Shown: positions 1-10,620, numbered from the stretch's first letter. The stretch is 64,000 bases of DNA from Variovorax sp. Root411 (GCF_001425205.1 NZ_LMDW01000001.1:559928-623927), one strand, 5' to 3'. The notes: a model not told the origin generated them from the sequence alone. Numbers and translations are program-made.

Positions 1-3000
1 CGTGTCGTTGCGCGGAAAGCTGTTCTGCGTCTGCTGCTGCACACGCGTGCGCAGCATCTCGATCTCGCGCTGCAGCGGCATCAGGTAGGAGTTGGGCTCG
101 CTGTTGAGCACCACCAGGTCGCAGGCCACGCCGCCGAAGCCCCACCACGGCTGCGCGCGCAGCAAAGTGTTGATCAGCCCCATGCCGTTCATCGAATGGA
201 TGTAGACCAGCACGATGGGCTTGTCGCCCGAGATGCCGAAGCGCCAGATCTGCCGCAGGTCGATGAGCCCGCGGTCCTTCATCACGCGGGGCGTGGTGTA
301 GGTGAGGATGGTCGTCAGGTCCTGCAGCGCGAGGTTCTGCGCGGGCGCGATGCTCAGGTCGCGCAGCCGCACCTGCGCCAGCGTGGCGGCCATGCGCGTG
401 GCGCGCTCGACGTGCATCGGCTGCATATAGCGGTCGATGCTGGGCATCAGCGCCTCGATGCTTTCGTCGGCGGCGGTCGCGAAGCTCAGGCGCGCGGTGG
501 TGCCCGGCGCGATCGACAGGCGCACGCGCAGGCAGGCGATGGGGTCGAGGCCGTTCACCGGCGTGCCGTTGACGTTCAGCGGCTGCGCATCGAGCGCGGG
601 GCTCGCCAGCGAGCGATTGCGGCCGATGAAGGCGCGGCGGTCGGTCATGCAGTCGATCGAGAGCACGTGCGCATCGACCGAGGCGACGAAGTGCGCGGCG
701 GCCACCACCGGGTCGCCGTGCAGGCGGGGCGTGCGCGACAGCAGCAGCGCGCGCCACGCGGGCTCCCAGCGCGATTCGACGAACAGGTTGGCGAAGGCCG
801 GATGCGCCTCGTCGGCCTTGGGGTTCGACAGCACCGGCTCGAAGTAGGAAATGAGTTCGAGCGTGCGCGTCTCGTCGCCGGAGTTGTGCAGAGCGATGTT
901 GCGCAGCTCGGTGTCGTCCTCGGGGCTGATGAGCACCGTGGTGCGCACCTGCAGGCCGGGGCCGGCCGCGTCGAACTGCACCTGGTCCGCGAGGAAGCGG
1001 GTGCGGTAGGTCCAGTCGGCGCCGGGCGCGGGCAGGGCGGTGAGCGAGGTGAGCTCGCGCTGCCCGCCTTCATCTTCATCGCGCAGGTAGAAGAAGGTGC
1101 CGTGGTCGTCGCGCAGCGGGTCGTCGCGCCAGCGGGTCACGTTGAACGAATGCCAGCGGCTCACGCCCGCGCCGTTGGCGCGCAGCGCCACCGTGTAGCG
1201 CCCGTTCGAGAGCAGGTGCGTGGGCTGGAAGCCGGCCGCCATCGGATCGACCACGCGCGGCTGGAACAGCGGCGCCAGTTCGGTCTGGCTGGGTTCGGGT
1301 GGCGTGCGCGGGTCGGCGCTGCCGATGATCTGCCGCGGCGTGCGCTCGTGCAGCAGCGACTCGTGGGCCTGCACCAGCGCCGCACTGCCGAACCAGCGGC
1401 GCGGTGCTTCGGCGCACAGCACGTGGCACAGCGCGACCAGCGACATGCCCTGGTGATGCGCCATGAAGTTGCGCACCACGGTGAAGTCCTGGCCTTCGGC
1501 CTGGCGCGAGGCGGTGAAGTCCAGCGCGTCGTGAAAGCCGAACTCGCCGCGGGCACCGAGCGATTCGAGCAGTTCGAGATTGACCACCGCCGCGGCCGGC
1601 GCGAGCACCGCGGCCATTGCGCTCGCATAGGGCGCGACCACGCGGTCGGCGGGCGGCGTGCGGCGCAGCGCGAGGCGCGGCACGCCGAAGGGCGAGTACT
1701 GGTAGGCCAGCGAGTGGTCCTGCGCGAAGTAGGCCGACTCCGAGACGCCCCACGGCAGGTCCTGCGCGCGGCCGAAGGCCTGCTGCTCGGCGATGGCGGC
1801 GGTGTTGGCCACCTGCAGCAGGCCGTCCTCGGGCTCCGGCATCACGAGCGCCGGCATCAGGTACTCGAACATCGAGCCCGACCACGACTTGAGGCTCGTC
1901 TGGCGACCCACCAGCAGGAACGGCCGGCCCAGGGCCATCCAGTGGCGCCGCGGCACGTCGCCCTTGGCGATGGCAAGAAAGCTCAGCAGGCGCGCCTCGG
2001 AGGCCAGCAGGTCGTAGTAGCTCGCGTCGAGCACGTTCTCCTCGACGCGCAGGCCGATATGGAACAGGTGGCGCTTCGGGTCGTAGAGGCCGCTGAAATC
2101 CATTCCGGCGTGCAGCGCGTCGCAGCGTTGCGCGAGAGCTTCCAGCGCTGGCGCCTCGTGGCCCTGGCAGCCTTCCGCGATGAAAGCGCGGCAGGCCTGC
2201 GCCACGGCCACGAGGTGGCCCGCGAAGTTGCCGCTGTCCACGCTGGACACGTAGTCAGGCGGCAGCGGCCTCAGCGTCTGCGTGTCGTACCAATTGAACA
2301 GGTGGCCCTGGTGCTTCTGCATGCGGTCGACGGTGTCGAGCGTGGCGCCGAGGCGTGCGAGCAATGCGGCGGTGTCGATCCAGCGGAATTCGCGCGCGCA
2401 GCAGGCCGCGAGCAGGTAGATGCCGATGTTGGTCGGCGAGGTGCGGTGGGCGATGGTCGGCTGCGGCTCGAGCTGCAGGTTGTCGGGCGGCAGGTGGTTG
2501 TCGTCGGGGCCGACCACGTGCTCGAAGAAGCGCCAGGTGTCGAGCGCGAGTTTCTCGAGGTAGGCGCGTTGCGCCGGTTGCAGCGGGTCCGGCACCTCGG
2601 CATCGACGCGGCTGCTCCACCACGCCGCGACAGGCGCCAGCGCCCAGACGGCGAACAGCAGCGGGCCGATGACCGGGTACGCGCTCCAGTGCGCCGCCAC
2701 CGCGAGCGCCAGGCAGAGCAGGCTGCTGACGGCCGCGCCGCGCAGGAAGGGCTGCAGCTGCTGGCTCGACTGGGCCTGCGCCTGCGCGGCGGTGGTCCAC
2801 TGCAGCAGATGCTTGCGGCTCACGAGCAGCCGCCACGTCGCAAGAAACGCCGCATCGAGCAGCAGGCGCGTTTGTGCCGCGAGCTGCACGAATTGCCAGG
2901 CCGCGCCCGCCAACGCCCGCAGCAGTTCGACCGCGCCCACATCGAAGAAGTGGCGCAGCTCGATGGCACGCCGTGTCGGCACCAGCCCCGCCAGCGCGCC

Positions 3001-5598
3001 AAGCAAGGGCCCGAGCACGAGCGCCGAGGCGACCGCCGCCAGCGCCCACTCGAGCGGCATGGCCTGCGTGAAGATCACGAGCACCAGCAGCGCGAAAGAC
3101 GCGGGCACCACCAGCGAGCGGCGCAAGTTATCGCTCATCTTCCAGAGGCCCAGCGCGTCGATGCCGAAGCGCCTGGCGCGCCACATCAGCGGCAGCAGCT
3201 GCCAGTCGCCGCGCACCCAGCGGTGCACGCGCGAGGCGGCCACGCCGGCGTGATGCGGGTGGTCTTCGATCAGCACCACGTCGCTCACCACGGCGCAGCG
3301 CGCGACCGTGCCTTCGAGCAGGTCGTGGCTCAGCACCGCGCCGCAGGGAAGGCGGTCGTTCAGCGTGGCGTGCACCGCGCGCACGTTCAGCAGGCCCTTG
3401 CCGGTGAAGGAGCCGCTGCCGAACACATCCTGGTAGATGTCGGACGCGCCGCTGCCGTACGGGTCGAGCCCGCACTGGCCGGCGAACATCCAGTGGAAAA
3501 ACGAACGCTCGTCGCGCATCGGGAACGGCGTCACGATGCGCGGCTGAAGGATGCCGAAGCCCGCAATCACGCGCCGGCCCTGCGCATCGACCTCGGGCGC
3601 GTTGAGCGGGTGCGCGGCAATCGACACCAGGTCGCGCAATGCGCCCGGCGGCAGGCCGGTGTCGCTGTCGAGGGTCAGCACGTAGGGCGTGCGGCCCGCG
3701 GCCAGCCGCTGGCCCGGCGCGAGCGGCAGGAACCCGCTGCCGTCGCCGGTCGCCAGCAGGCGCATCAGCATTTCGAGCTTGCCGCGCTTGCGCTCCCAGC
3801 CCATCCAGCGTTCCTCGGTGTCGCTCCAGCTGCGCGGGCGGTGCAGCAGCAGGAAGCGCGGCGCCGCACCGTCGGGCGCGGGGTATTTTGCATTGAGCGC
3901 GGCAAGGCGCTGCACGGCGTCGTCCAGCAGCGGTGCGTCTTCGGGCAGCGAGGCCTGCCGGGCATCGGCCCAGTCGGTCAGCAGCGCGAACTGTGCATGC
4001 GCTTCGCGGTTGGCGAGCCAGTGCAGTTCGAGCTGGTGGGCGAGCTGCGCATTGCTTGCGGCCGAGGTCAGCAGGGACGGAATGACGACGAGCGCGCGAT
4101 GCCGCTCGGGAATGCCGTTGGCGAAATCGAGGCGCGGCAGCGCCTGCACGCGTACCGACTCCGCCATGATCCGCTGCGCCAGCGCGACCAGCGCTTCGGA
4201 GAGCGGCCACGCCAGCAGCGCCAGCGCGACCGCGCTGGTCCAGTCGCCGCCGTGCGGCAGGCCGCGCGCCACGGCCGCCAGCAGCAAGGCGGTGCCCACG
4301 GCGCCGGACAGCAGGTACGCAGGCAGGCGCCAACTGCGTTGGCTGCGCGCGGGCCGAATCGGCGCGGCGCGGCCATTGCGGTCCGCGGGTCCGCCGGATT
4401 GCAGCGCGGCGATCAGCGCCGGGCGGCCCTGCCCGAAAAGGTAATAGCCGGCGGTGCCGTCGGCGCGGTCGGTCTCCGCACCGGCGTCGTCGGCCGGTGC
4501 GCCCGCGGCCAGGCGCACGACGGCCTGCGCCACTTCGCGCTCGGGCTGTTCGGTGTCGCGCGCCACCCGCTCCATCGCGTGCGTGATCTGCTGGCGCGTG
4601 AGTTCGCTCTCGCTCGCGAAGCTCGGCAGCTCGCGCAGCACGCGCAGCGAACGGCTCACGGGCTCGATCAGGTCGCTCCATTCGACCTGGCCGATCATGC
4701 GCAGCGTGGTGATGATGTTGCCCACCGTGAGGTTGGCCGCCGCCTGCGCGTTTTGCGCGTCGTTGATCAGCACCGGGCCGTTGGGGCAGTGCTGCTCGGT
4801 CCACTGCACCAGCGCGGGCATGCTCTCGCCGTGCTCGACCGGCAGGCGCTGCCAGAGTTGCGTGAGGTAGTTGTCCTGCAGGCCGTGGCTTTGCAGCGCG
4901 CGGTACAGCACGTCGAGGTCTTGCGCCGAGAGATGCCGCGCCGCGTCCCAGGCCGCGTGTGCGATCTCTCGCGCGACCTTGTTCTCGGCGATGCTCTCCG
5001 CCACGCGGCGCAGGTTCTCGAGCAGCACCACGCGCAGGGTGGTGGGCAGCGCCCAGAGCTCGCCGAGCGTGAGTTCGTCGATGTCCTGGTAAGCGTTGAG
5101 GAATGCGGTGAACAGCGTCTTGTTGAGCACGCTGTCGGTGTGGGCCACGTAGGCCCATGCAATGCCGTAGACGCGCGGCAGTCCCGCGAGTGGCGGCGTG
5201 GCGAGCTTGGGCAGGCGCGCGTAGTAGCTGCGCGGCACGCCGTCGTGGATCTGCTGCAGCTGCGCCTCGACCAGGTGGAAGTTGTCGAGCAGCCATTCGG
5301 CCGCCGGAGACACATAGCGCCCGCTCTGCGAGATCAGCGCGATGTAGTCGAAGGCATTGCGCAGCGACTCGAGGTTCTCGTCCACGCGCGGAAAGAAGGG
5401 CGCACCTTCGCGCGCGCGGCGCCGATCGTCTTCCACCACCTGCGCGCGGGCGAGGCTGTGGCCGTGCTGCTCGAAGCGCTGGGCGCCGAAGAGTTCGGCG
5501 CGGATCGGAGGTGGTACAGGGTCATGCGGACCCAGCAGAAGGGTCCGGGCGTAATCGCTGAGCCCTTCGAGGCGGTCGACGACGGCTGCGGCGCTCAA
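1..5598 (-). CDS. ndvB: Cyclic beta-glucan synthase, NdvB/ChvB type (C-terminus beyond the left edge)
   Basis: Inner-membrane enzyme expected to polymerise glucose from UDP-glucose into cyclic periplasmic beta-glucan. About 1866 residues are visible with no stop before the window edge; family members run to roughly 2800. Order seen: an N-terminal region; membrane segments near residues 425-475; a processive glycosyltransferase (GT84) domain with a DSD metal site near 642 (LTLDSDTGLPPG) and an RVHRW motif of the QxxRW type near 790; more membrane segments near 830-880 and 950-985; a glucoamylase-like domain near 1055-1390 (for example TSPTNIGIYLL and FMAHHQGMS); then the start of a GH94 phosphorylase-like module. 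No ATG or GTG lies near the N-terminus. The best start is a TTG at 5598, sharing 4 nt (TTGA) with the stop of the small upstream ORF, so translation is probably coupled. The linkage of the product cannot be read from sequence. Confidence 0.85.
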   Translation of the reverse strand, partial: MSAAAVVDRLEGLSDYARTLLLGPHDPVPPPIRAELFGAQRFEQHGHSLARAQVVEDDRRRAREGAPFFPRVDENLESLRNAFDYIALISQSGRYVSPAAEWLLDNFHLVEAQLQQIHDGVPRSYYARLPKLATPPLAGLPRVYGIAWAYVAHTDSVLNKTLFTAFLNAYQDIDELTLGELWALPTTLRVVLLENLRRVAESIAENKVAREIAHAAWDAARHLSAQDLDVLYRALQSHGLQDNYLTQLWQRLPVEHGESMPALVQWTEQHCPNGPVLINDAQNAQAAANLTVGNIITTLRMIGQVEWSDLIEPVSRSLRVLRELPSFASESELTRQQITHAMERVARDTEQPEREVAQAVVRLAAGAPADDAGAETDRADGTAGYYLFGQGRPALIAALQSGGPADRNGRAAPIRPARSQRSWRLPAYLLSGAVGTALLLAAVARGLPHGGDWTSAVALALLAWPLSEALVALAQRIMAESVRVQALPRLDFANGIPERHRALVVIPSLLTSAASNAQLAHQLELHWLANREAHAQFALLTDWADARQASLPEDAPLLDDAVQRLAALNAKYPAPDGAAPRFLLLHRPRSWSDTEERWMGWERKRGKLEMLMRLLATGDGSGFLPLAPGQRLAAGRTPYVLTLDSDTGLPPGALRDLVSIAAHPLNAPEVDAQGRRVIAGFGILQPRIVTPFPMRDERSFFHWMFAGQCGLDPYGSGASDIYQDVFGSGSFTGKGLLNVRAVHATLNDRLPCGAVLSHDLLEGTVARCAVVSDVVLIEDHPHHAGVAASRVHRWVRGDWQLLPLMWRARRFGIDALGLWKMSDNLRRSLVVPASFALLVLVIFTQAMPLEWALAAVASALVLGPLLGALAGLVPTRRAIELRHFFDVGAVELLRALAGAAWQFVQLAAQTRLLLDAAFLATWRLLVSRKHLLQWTTAAQAQAQSSQQLQPFLRGAAVSSLLCLALAVAAHWSAYPVIGPLLFAVWALAPVAAWWSSRVDAEVPDPLQPAQRAYLEKLALDTWRFFEHVVGPDDNHLPPDNLQLEPQPTIAHRTSPTNIGIYLLAACCAREFRWIDTAALLARLGATLDTVDRMQKHQGHLFNWYDTQTLRPLPPDYVSSVDSGNFAGHLVAVAQACRAFIAEGCQGHEAPALEALAQRCDALHAGMDFSGLYDPKRHLFHIGLRVEENVLDASYYDLLASEARLLSFLAIAKGDVPRRHWMALGRPFLLVGRQTSLKSWSGSMFEYLMPALVMPEPEDGLLQVANTAAIAEQQAFGRAQDLPWGVSESAYFAQDHSLAYQYSPFGVPRLALRRTPPADRVVAPYASAMAAVLAPAAAVVNLELLESLGARGEFGFHDALDFTASRQAEGQDFTVVRNFMAHHQGMSLVALCHVLCAEAPRRWFGSAALVQAHESLLHERTPRQIIGSADPRTPPEPSQTELAPLFQPRVVDPMAAGFQPTHLLSNGRYTVALRANGAGVSRWHSFNVTRWRDDPLRDDHGTFFYLRDEDEGGQRELTSLTALPAPGADWTYRTRFLADQVQFDAAGPGLQVRTTVLISPEDDTELRNIALHNSGDETRTLELISYFEPVLSNPKADEAHPAFANLFVESRWEPAWRALLLSRTPRLHGDPVVAAAHFVASVDAHVLSIDCMTDRRAFIGRNRSLASPALDAQPLNVNGTPVNGLDPIACLRVRLSIAPGTTARLSFATAADESIEALMPSIDRYMQPMHVERATRMAATLAQVRLRDLSIAPAQNLALQDLTTILTYTTPRVMKDRGLIDLRQIWRFGISGDKPIVLVYIHSMNGMGLINTLLRAQPWWGFGGVACDLVVLNSEPNSYLMPLQREIEMLRTRVQQQTQNSFPRNDT

Positions 5599-5813
5599 GC
5601 GATCGCGAAGACGCCGACGCCGAAGACCACGGCCATGCAGGCCATCGTGACGATGCGGCCAGCAGCGAGTGCGCGCACCCGTTCCATGTGGCTTCGCACC
5701 GAGAACCATCGCCCATGTGCGCGCGCGCAATGGCGCATGTGGGAAGCCAGGGCTTCGAAATCATCGCCGACGAAATCGACTTGCGAATGGGTAAGAGTCT
5801 GCGGGACGGACAT
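5595..5813 (-). CDS. Small membrane protein ORF (72 aa) overlapping the glucan synthase start
   Basis: I do not recognise a family. The ORF opens with ATG at 5813 behind a good ribosome site (AGGAG, 9 nt before the ATG). It encodes a basic, His-rich, soluble N-terminal part (about residues 1-50) and one C-terminal hydrophobic segment (about 51-71, ending VFGVGVFAIA) that could cross the inner membrane. Its TGA overlaps the presumed TTG start of the glucan synthase by 4 nt, so it may drive that gene's translation, partner the enzyme, or be a mis-split N-terminal part of it. The synthase frame stays open through this region without an ATG, so a longer synthase start cannot be fully excluded. 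Confidence 0.55.
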   Translation of the reverse strand: MSVPQTLTHSQVDFVGDDFEALASHMRHCARAHGRWFSVRSHMERVRALAAGRIVTMACMAVVFGVGVFAIA

Positions 5814-5932
5814 TGCAACGAGCTCCTGTAACGACTTCGAGCTGCCGCGCGATTGCGAGAACTGTGACGTACCCGACCGTACTCCTTTAAATGACCTTAC
5901 TGGGGGCTGATTGGCGATTGCGGATGTAGGAA

Positions 5933-5951
5933 AGGGCGCACAAGGCGCCCT
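5933..5951 (-). terminator. Hairpin downstream of ppc
   Basis: AGGGCGC and GCGCCCT (7 bp) pair around a 5-nt loop, 25 nt past the ppc stop. On the minus strand the stem is followed by TTTCC, a weak U-tract. It probably ends ppc transcription before the glucan synthase unit, though incomplete termination is possible. Confidence 0.5.
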
Positions 5952-5976
5952 CCGTCCCAGGTGGCCCAAGCCTGGA

Positions 5977-8820
5977 TCAACCGGTGTTGCGCAGCCCCGC
6001 CGCCACCCCGTTGATCGAGATGTGAATGCCGCGCTGCAGCCGCTCGCCGCCGTCGCCCGCGCGGTAGCGCCGCATCAGCTCGACCTGCAGGTGGTGCAGC
6101 GGGTCGATGTAGGGGAAACGGTGGCGCACCGAGCGCTGCATCTCGGCGTTGCCTTCGAGCCGCTGCTTCGCGCCGGTGATGAGCGTGAGCGCATCCGAGG
6201 TGCGGTGCCATTCGGCGTCGATCATCGAGAACACTTTCTGGCGCAGCTTGCGGTCTGTCACCAGTTCGGCGTAGCGCGAGGCCAGTGCGAGGTCGCTCTT
6301 GGCCAGCACCATGTCCATGTTCGACAGCAGCGTGCGGAAGAACGGCCACTGCGCGTACATCCGCTGCAGCAGGGCCACGCGTTCCTTCTTGCCCGCGGCG
6401 GTGCCGGCGGCGGCCAGGAACTGCTCCACGCCCGAACCGAAACCGAACCAGCCTGGAATGGTCAGGCGGCACTGGCCCCAGCTGAAGCTCCACGGCACTG
6501 CGCGCAGGTCGTCGATCTTGTGGCTTGGGTTGCGCGACGCGGGGCGCGAGCCGATGTTGAGTTCGGCGATCTCGCGGATCGGCGTGGAGTCGAAGAAGTA
6601 GTCGCCGAAGCCCGGGGTCTCGTACACCAGCTTGCGGTACGCCGCCATGCTCGCGGTCGAGAGTTCACCGGCCGTCGAGAGGAAGGTGGCGGGCGCCAGC
6701 TTGCCCTGCGGCAGCAGCGTGGCTTCGAGCGTGGCGGCCACCAGCGTCTCGAGGTTGCGCCGGCCGATCTCGCGGTTGGCGTACTTCGAACCGATGACTT
6801 CGCCCTGCTCGGTCAGGCGGATCTGGCCGCGCACCGTGCCGGGCGGCTGCGCGAGGATGGCTTGGTAGCTCGGGCCGCCGCCGCGTCCCACTGTGCCGCC
6901 GCGGCCGTGGAACATGCGCAGACGGATGGGGTTGGCTTTTTTCTTGTTCAGCTCGTCGAACAGCGACACCAGCGCGATGCCCGCGCGGTACAGCTCCCAG
7001 TTGCTGGTGAAGATGCCGCCGTCCTTGTTGCTGTCGCTGTAGCCGAGCATCACGTCCTGCTCGGCGCCCGAGCGCTCGATGAGCGCCTGGATGTTCGGCA
7101 GCGCGTAGAAGGCGCGCACGATGGGTGCGGCGTTGCGCAGGTCTTCGATGGTCTCGAACAGCGGCACGACGATCAGGTCGCACACCGCATTGGTGGCCAT
7201 CGCGCCGCGCAGCAGGCCCACTTCCTTCTGCAGCAGCAGCGCCTCGAGCAGGTCGCTCACGGTTTCGGTGTGGCTGATGATGTAGTGGCGGATGGCCGCT
7301 GCGCCATAGCGCGCACGCGCGGTGCGGGCGGCGGCGAAGATGGCCAGCTCGCTCTTCGCCAGCGGCGAGTAGTCGGCGTCGGGCACGCGCAGCGGACGCG
7401 CGTCGTCGAGCAGCTTGAGCAGCAGCGTCTGCTTGGCCTCTTCGGCGAGCGACGCATACGAAGGCTCGATGCGCGCGGTGGCCAGCAGTTCGGCGATCAC
7501 GGCCTCGTGCTTGTCAGAGCTCTGGCGCAGGTCGACCGTGGCGAGGTGGAAACCGAATACTTCGACCGCGCGGATCAGTGGCAGCAGGCGCGGCGCGGCG
7601 AGCACATTGCCGTGCTTTTCCTCGAGCGACTCGGCCACGGTGCGCAGGTCGGCCAGGAACTCTTCGGCCGTGGCGTACGGGTTCTGCGGCAAGACGGCAT
7701 GGCGCGCGGCCTCGCCGCCGGTGAGCTCGCGCAGCGTGGCCGCAAGGCGCGCATACACGCCGGTGAGTGCGCGGCGGTAGGGCTCGTCCTTGCGATGCTC
7801 GCTGGTGTCGGGCGAGCTCTCGGCCAGCGCCTGCATCTCGACCGACACGTCGACCAGCGTGGCCGACAGCGACAGCTCGCCGCCGAGATAGTGCACTTCG
7901 GTGAGGTAGTAGCGCAGCGCCAGTTCGCACTGGCGGCGCAGCGCGTAGTCGAGCGTTTCGGCGGTGACATTGGGGTTGCCGTCGCGGTCGCCGCCGATCC
8001 ACTGGCCCATGCGCAGGAAGGGCGCGACCGAGGGCGTGTGGCCGCCCTGGGCCAGTGCCTTTTCGAGGTCGGCGTACACGCGCGGGATCTCGCGCAGGAA
8101 GGTGGCTTCGTAGTAGCTCAGCGCGTTCTCGATCTCGTCGGCCACGGTGAGCTTGGAGAAGCGCAGCAGGCGCGTCTGCCAGATCTGCGTGACGCGGATG
8201 CGCATCTGCGTTTCGTTCTCGGCGAACTCGAGCGGCGTGAGCGCGTCCTTTCCCCCGGCGTAGGCGCTCTGGCGCAGCTTGATCTCGTCGCGCGTGGTGA
8301 GCAGCAGGGCGATGGCGCGCTCGGCGTCGAGGATGCTCTTGCGCTGCACTTCGGTCGGGTGTGCGGTGAGCACCGGCGAGACGTAGCTGTGGGCCAGCGA
8401 GGCAACGATTTCGTCGGGCTTCACGCCGGCCTTGCGGATGCGGGCGAGTGCGGTCTGCAGGTCGCCATCGACGCTTTCGCCGGCGCGCTCGGTTTCGGTG
8501 CGGCGGCGGATCTGGTGGCGGTCCTCAGCGAGGTTGGCCAGGTGGCTGAAGTAGGTGAAGGCGCGGATCACGCGCACCGTCTCGGCCGCGCTCAGGCCCT
8601 TTAGCAGGTTCTTCAGCGCGCGGTCGGCAGCGTGATCGGCATCGCGGCGAAAAGCCACGGACAAGGTGCGGATCTTCTCGACCAGCGCGTAGGTCTCGTC
8701 GCCCTCCTGCTCCCGGATCACGTCGCCGAGGATGCGGCCCAGAAGCCGGATGTCGTCGATCAACGGCTGGTCTTCGGCCTGTCGGCGCTTGGGGGGAGCA
8801 GGGGTCTTGCTGGCTTTCAT
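5977..8820 (-). CDS. ppc: Phosphoenolpyruvate carboxylase
   Basis: Cytoplasmic enzyme that carboxylates phosphoenolpyruvate to oxaloacetate and refills the TCA cycle. The 947-residue protein has the family's full length and landmarks: the catalytic-histidine motif [13 protein letters not shown] near residue 170, [21 protein letters not shown], the glycine loop [23 protein letters not shown], and the conserved C-terminal GLRNTG. The frame stays open upstream to 8967, but the ATG at 8820 ([10 protein letters not shown]) gives the normal N-terminus. It is transcribed divergently from hemC across about 100 bp and is followed by a hairpin before the glucan synthase unit. Confidence 0.97.
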   Translation of the reverse strand: MKASKTPAPPKRRQAEDQPLIDDIRLLGRILGDVIREQEGDETYALVEKIRTLSVAFRRDADHAADRALKNLLKGLSAAETVRVIRAFTYFSHLANLAEDRHQIRRRTETERAGESVDGDLQTALARIRKAGVKPDEIVASLAHSYVSPVLTAHPTEVQRKSILDAERAIALLLTTRDEIKLRQSAYAGGKDALTPLEFAENETQMRIRVTQIWQTRLLRFSKLTVADEIENALSYYEATFLREIPRVYADLEKALAQGGHTPSVAPFLRMGQWIGGDRDGNPNVTAETLDYALRRQCELALRYYLTEVHYLGGELSLSATLVDVSVEMQALAESSPDTSEHRKDEPYRRALTGVYARLAATLRELTGGEAARHAVLPQNPYATAEEFLADLRTVAESLEEKHGNVLAAPRLLPLIRAVEVFGFHLATVDLRQSSDKHEAVIAELLATARIEPSYASLAEEAKQTLLLKLLDDARPLRVPDADYSPLAKSELAIFAAARTARARYGAAAIRHYIISHTETVSDLLEALLLQKEVGLLRGAMATNAVCDLIVVPLFETIEDLRNAAPIVRAFYALPNIQALIERSGAEQDVMLGYSDSNKDGGIFTSNWELYRAGIALVSLFDELNKKKANPIRLRMFHGRGGTVGRGGGPSYQAILAQPPGTVRGQIRLTEQGEVIGSKYANREIGRRNLETLVAATLEATLLPQGKLAPATFLSTAGELSTASMAAYRKLVYETPGFGDYFFDSTPIREIAELNIGSRPASRNPSHKIDDLRAVPWSFSWGQCRLTIPGWFGFGSGVEQFLAAAGTAAGKKERVALLQRMYAQWPFFRTLLSNMDMVLAKSDLALASRYAELVTDRKLRQKVFSMIDAEWHRTSDALTLITGAKQRLEGNAEMQRSVRHRFPYIDPLHHLQVELMRRYRAGDGGERLQRGIHISINGVAAGLRNTG

Positions 8821-8924
8821 TCGATGTGGGTCCTGGACTGCTTGAATGGATGCGCCGTCTGCGTTGCTGCGGCGCAACATGCTAGCATTCCAAGGGTTTG
8901 AAACACGTACTTTTGGAACAGGTC

Positions 8925-9830
8925 TTGAGCAATATCGTGATCGCCACGCGCGAAAGCCGCCTGGCACTCTGGCAAGCCGAACACGTGCAGGCGCTTTTGC
9001 AAGAAAAGGGCCACACGGTCAGCCTGCTCGGCCTGACCACCACCGGCGACCAGATCCTCGATCGCTCGCTCAGCAAGGTGGGCGGCAAGGGGCTCTTCGT
9101 GAAAGAGCTCGAACTCGCGCTCGAAGAAGGGCGCGCCGACATCGCGGTCCATTCGCTGAAAGACGTGCCGATGGACCTGCCCGAAGGCTTCGCGCTCGCC
9201 TGCGTGCTGGAGCGCGAAGACCCGCGCGATGCACTCGTTTCCCCCCGCTACGACTCGCTCGACGCACTGCCACAGGGCGCGGTGGTCGGCACCTCGAGCC
9301 TGCGCCGCGTGGTACTGCTGCGTGCACTGCGGCCCGACCTGCGCATCGAACCGCTGCGCGGCAACCTCGACACCCGCCTGCGCAAGCTCGACGAAGGACA
9401 GTACGACGCCATCGTGCTGGCTGCAGCCGGGCTCAAGCGGCTGGGGCTCGAGAGCCGCATCCGCGTGGCCTTCGATCCCGACACCATGCTGCCGGCCGCG
9501 GGGCAGGGTGCATTGGGCATCGAGGTGCGCGCAGACCGCAGCGACCTCGTCGAACTGCTGGGCTCGCTGGCCTGCCAGGGCGACTGGCTGTCCACCACCG
9601 CCGAGCGCGCGGTGAGCCGCGCGATGGGCGGCAGCTGCTCGATGCCGCTCGCGGCCTACGCGCGATGGCAGGCCGACGGCGCGCTGCGCATCGATGCCGC
9701 GTGGGGCGACCCGGAAGGCAACGCGCCGCTGGTGAAGGTGCATGCGCTGGCGCCCGCCGCCGGCTTCGCCGAGGCCGACGCGCTCGGCCAGCGCGCCGCG
9801 GCGCTGCTGCGCGACGCCGGGGCCCACTGA
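8925..9830 (+). CDS. hemC: Hydroxymethylbilane synthase (porphobilinogen deaminase)
   Basis: Joins four porphobilinogen units into hydroxymethylbilane for haem and sirohaem synthesis. The core begins [18 protein letters not shown], the usual N-terminus of the family. It contains the [12 protein letters not shown] loop and [10 protein letters not shown], whose cysteine carries the dipyrromethane cofactor. No ATG is available. TTG at 8925 gives a 301-residue protein beginning [11 protein letters not shown], with GGA 7 nt upstream; TTG at 8898 would add 9 residues but has its purine run only 1 nt away. hemD follows 16 nt after the stop. Confidence 0.95.
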   Translation: MSNIVIATRESRLALWQAEHVQALLQEKGHTVSLLGLTTTGDQILDRSLSKVGGKGLFVKELELALEEGRADIAVHSLKDVPMDLPEGFALACVLEREDPRDALVSPRYDSLDALPQGAVVGTSSLRRVVLLRALRPDLRIEPLRGNLDTRLRKLDEGQYDAIVLAAAGLKRLGLESRIRVAFDPDTMLPAAGQGALGIEVRADRSDLVELLGSLACQGDWLSTTAERAVSRAMGGSCSMPLAAYARWQADGALRIDAAWGDPEGNAPLVKVHALAPAAGFAEADALGQRAAALLRDAGAH

Positions 9831-9846
9831 CATCCGTGGTCATCGC

Positions 9847-10620
9847 ATGACCGCTCGTCCCGTCATCGTCACGCGGCCGGCGCGCGAAGCAGCGCAATGG
9901 GTGAGCGACCTGCGCGCAGCGGGGCTGGACGCAGTTGCGCTGCCGCTGATAGTGATCGAGCCCGCGGTCGATGCCGAGCCCTTGCGCACGGCGTGGCGGC
10001 AACTCGCGGACTACTCGGCGCTGATGTTCGTGAGCGCCACGGCCGTCGAGCATTTCTTCCAGCACAGGGATGCTGCCCACGCATTGGCAGGGTGCCGCTT
10101 CTGGGCCACGGGGCCGGGCACCACGCGCGCCCTGCTGCGCGCCGGCGTGCCGCCCGGGTCCATCGACGCACCGCTGCCCGAAGTCACGCGCTTCGACTCC
10201 GAAGCGCTGTGGGAGCGCGTGCAGGCTCAGGTATCGGCCGGCGTGCGCGTGCTGATCGTGCGTGGCGGCGATGAGGCCGGACAACCGGCGGGGCGCGACT
10301 GGCTCGCCAACGAGATCGATGCCGCGGGCGGCCATCGCGACACCGTGGTGGCATACCGCCGGCTGTCGCCATCGCTGGACGTCGTACAACGCCAGTTGGC
10401 CATCGATGGTGCCGAGGGCCGCGCGATCTGGCTTTTCAGCAGTTCCGAGGCCATCGGCAATCTCCAGCGGGCGATGCCTGGCGTCGACTGGCATGCGGCG
10501 AGCGCGGTCGCCACGCATGCACGCATCGGCGAAGCCGCGCGGGCCGCGGGTTTCGGGGCGTTGCGTGTATGCACGCCGCTGCTGGATGCGCTGATCGCGT
10601 CTATAGAATCCCTGGCATGA
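9847..10620 (+). CDS. hemD: Uroporphyrinogen-III synthase
   Basis: Cyclises hydroxymethylbilane with inversion of ring D to give uroporphyrinogen III. The 257-residue protein starts MTARPVIVTRPAREA and has the usual two-lobed HemD pattern, including ALMFVSATAVEHFF in the first lobe and AIWLFSSSEAIGNL in the second. The family is poorly conserved in sequence, so position directly after hemC and before hemX is strong support. The frame is open further upstream, inside hemC, but ATG 9847 gives the normal length. Its TGA overlaps the hemX ATG (ATGA). Confidence 0.93.
   Translation: MTARPVIVTRPAREAAQWVSDLRAAGLDAVALPLIVIEPAVDAEPLRTAWRQLADYSALMFVSATAVEHFFQHRDAAHALAGCRFWATGPGTTRALLRAGVPPGSIDAPLPEVTRFDSEALWERVQAQVSAGVRVLIVRGGDEAGQPAGRDWLANEIDAAGGHRDTVVAYRRLSPSLDVVQRQLAIDGAEGRAIWLFSSSEAIGNLQRAMPGVDWHAASAVATHARIGEAARAAGFGALRVCTPLLDALIASIESLA

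Noticed and set aside
196-5910. A 1904-residue plus-strand ORF
   Set aside because: It is antisense to the glucan synthase, which has recognisable domains and catalytic motifs. The composition (Arg/Ala/His/Gln-rich, no motif) is that of a high-GC shadow frame.
5595-5969. A longer, 124-residue version of the small ORF before the glucan synthase
   Set aside because: It would start inside the ppc terminator, while ATG 5813 has a good ribosome site.
5911-8604. An 897-residue plus-strand ORF
   Set aside because: Antisense to ppc, with shadow composition and no recognisable domain.
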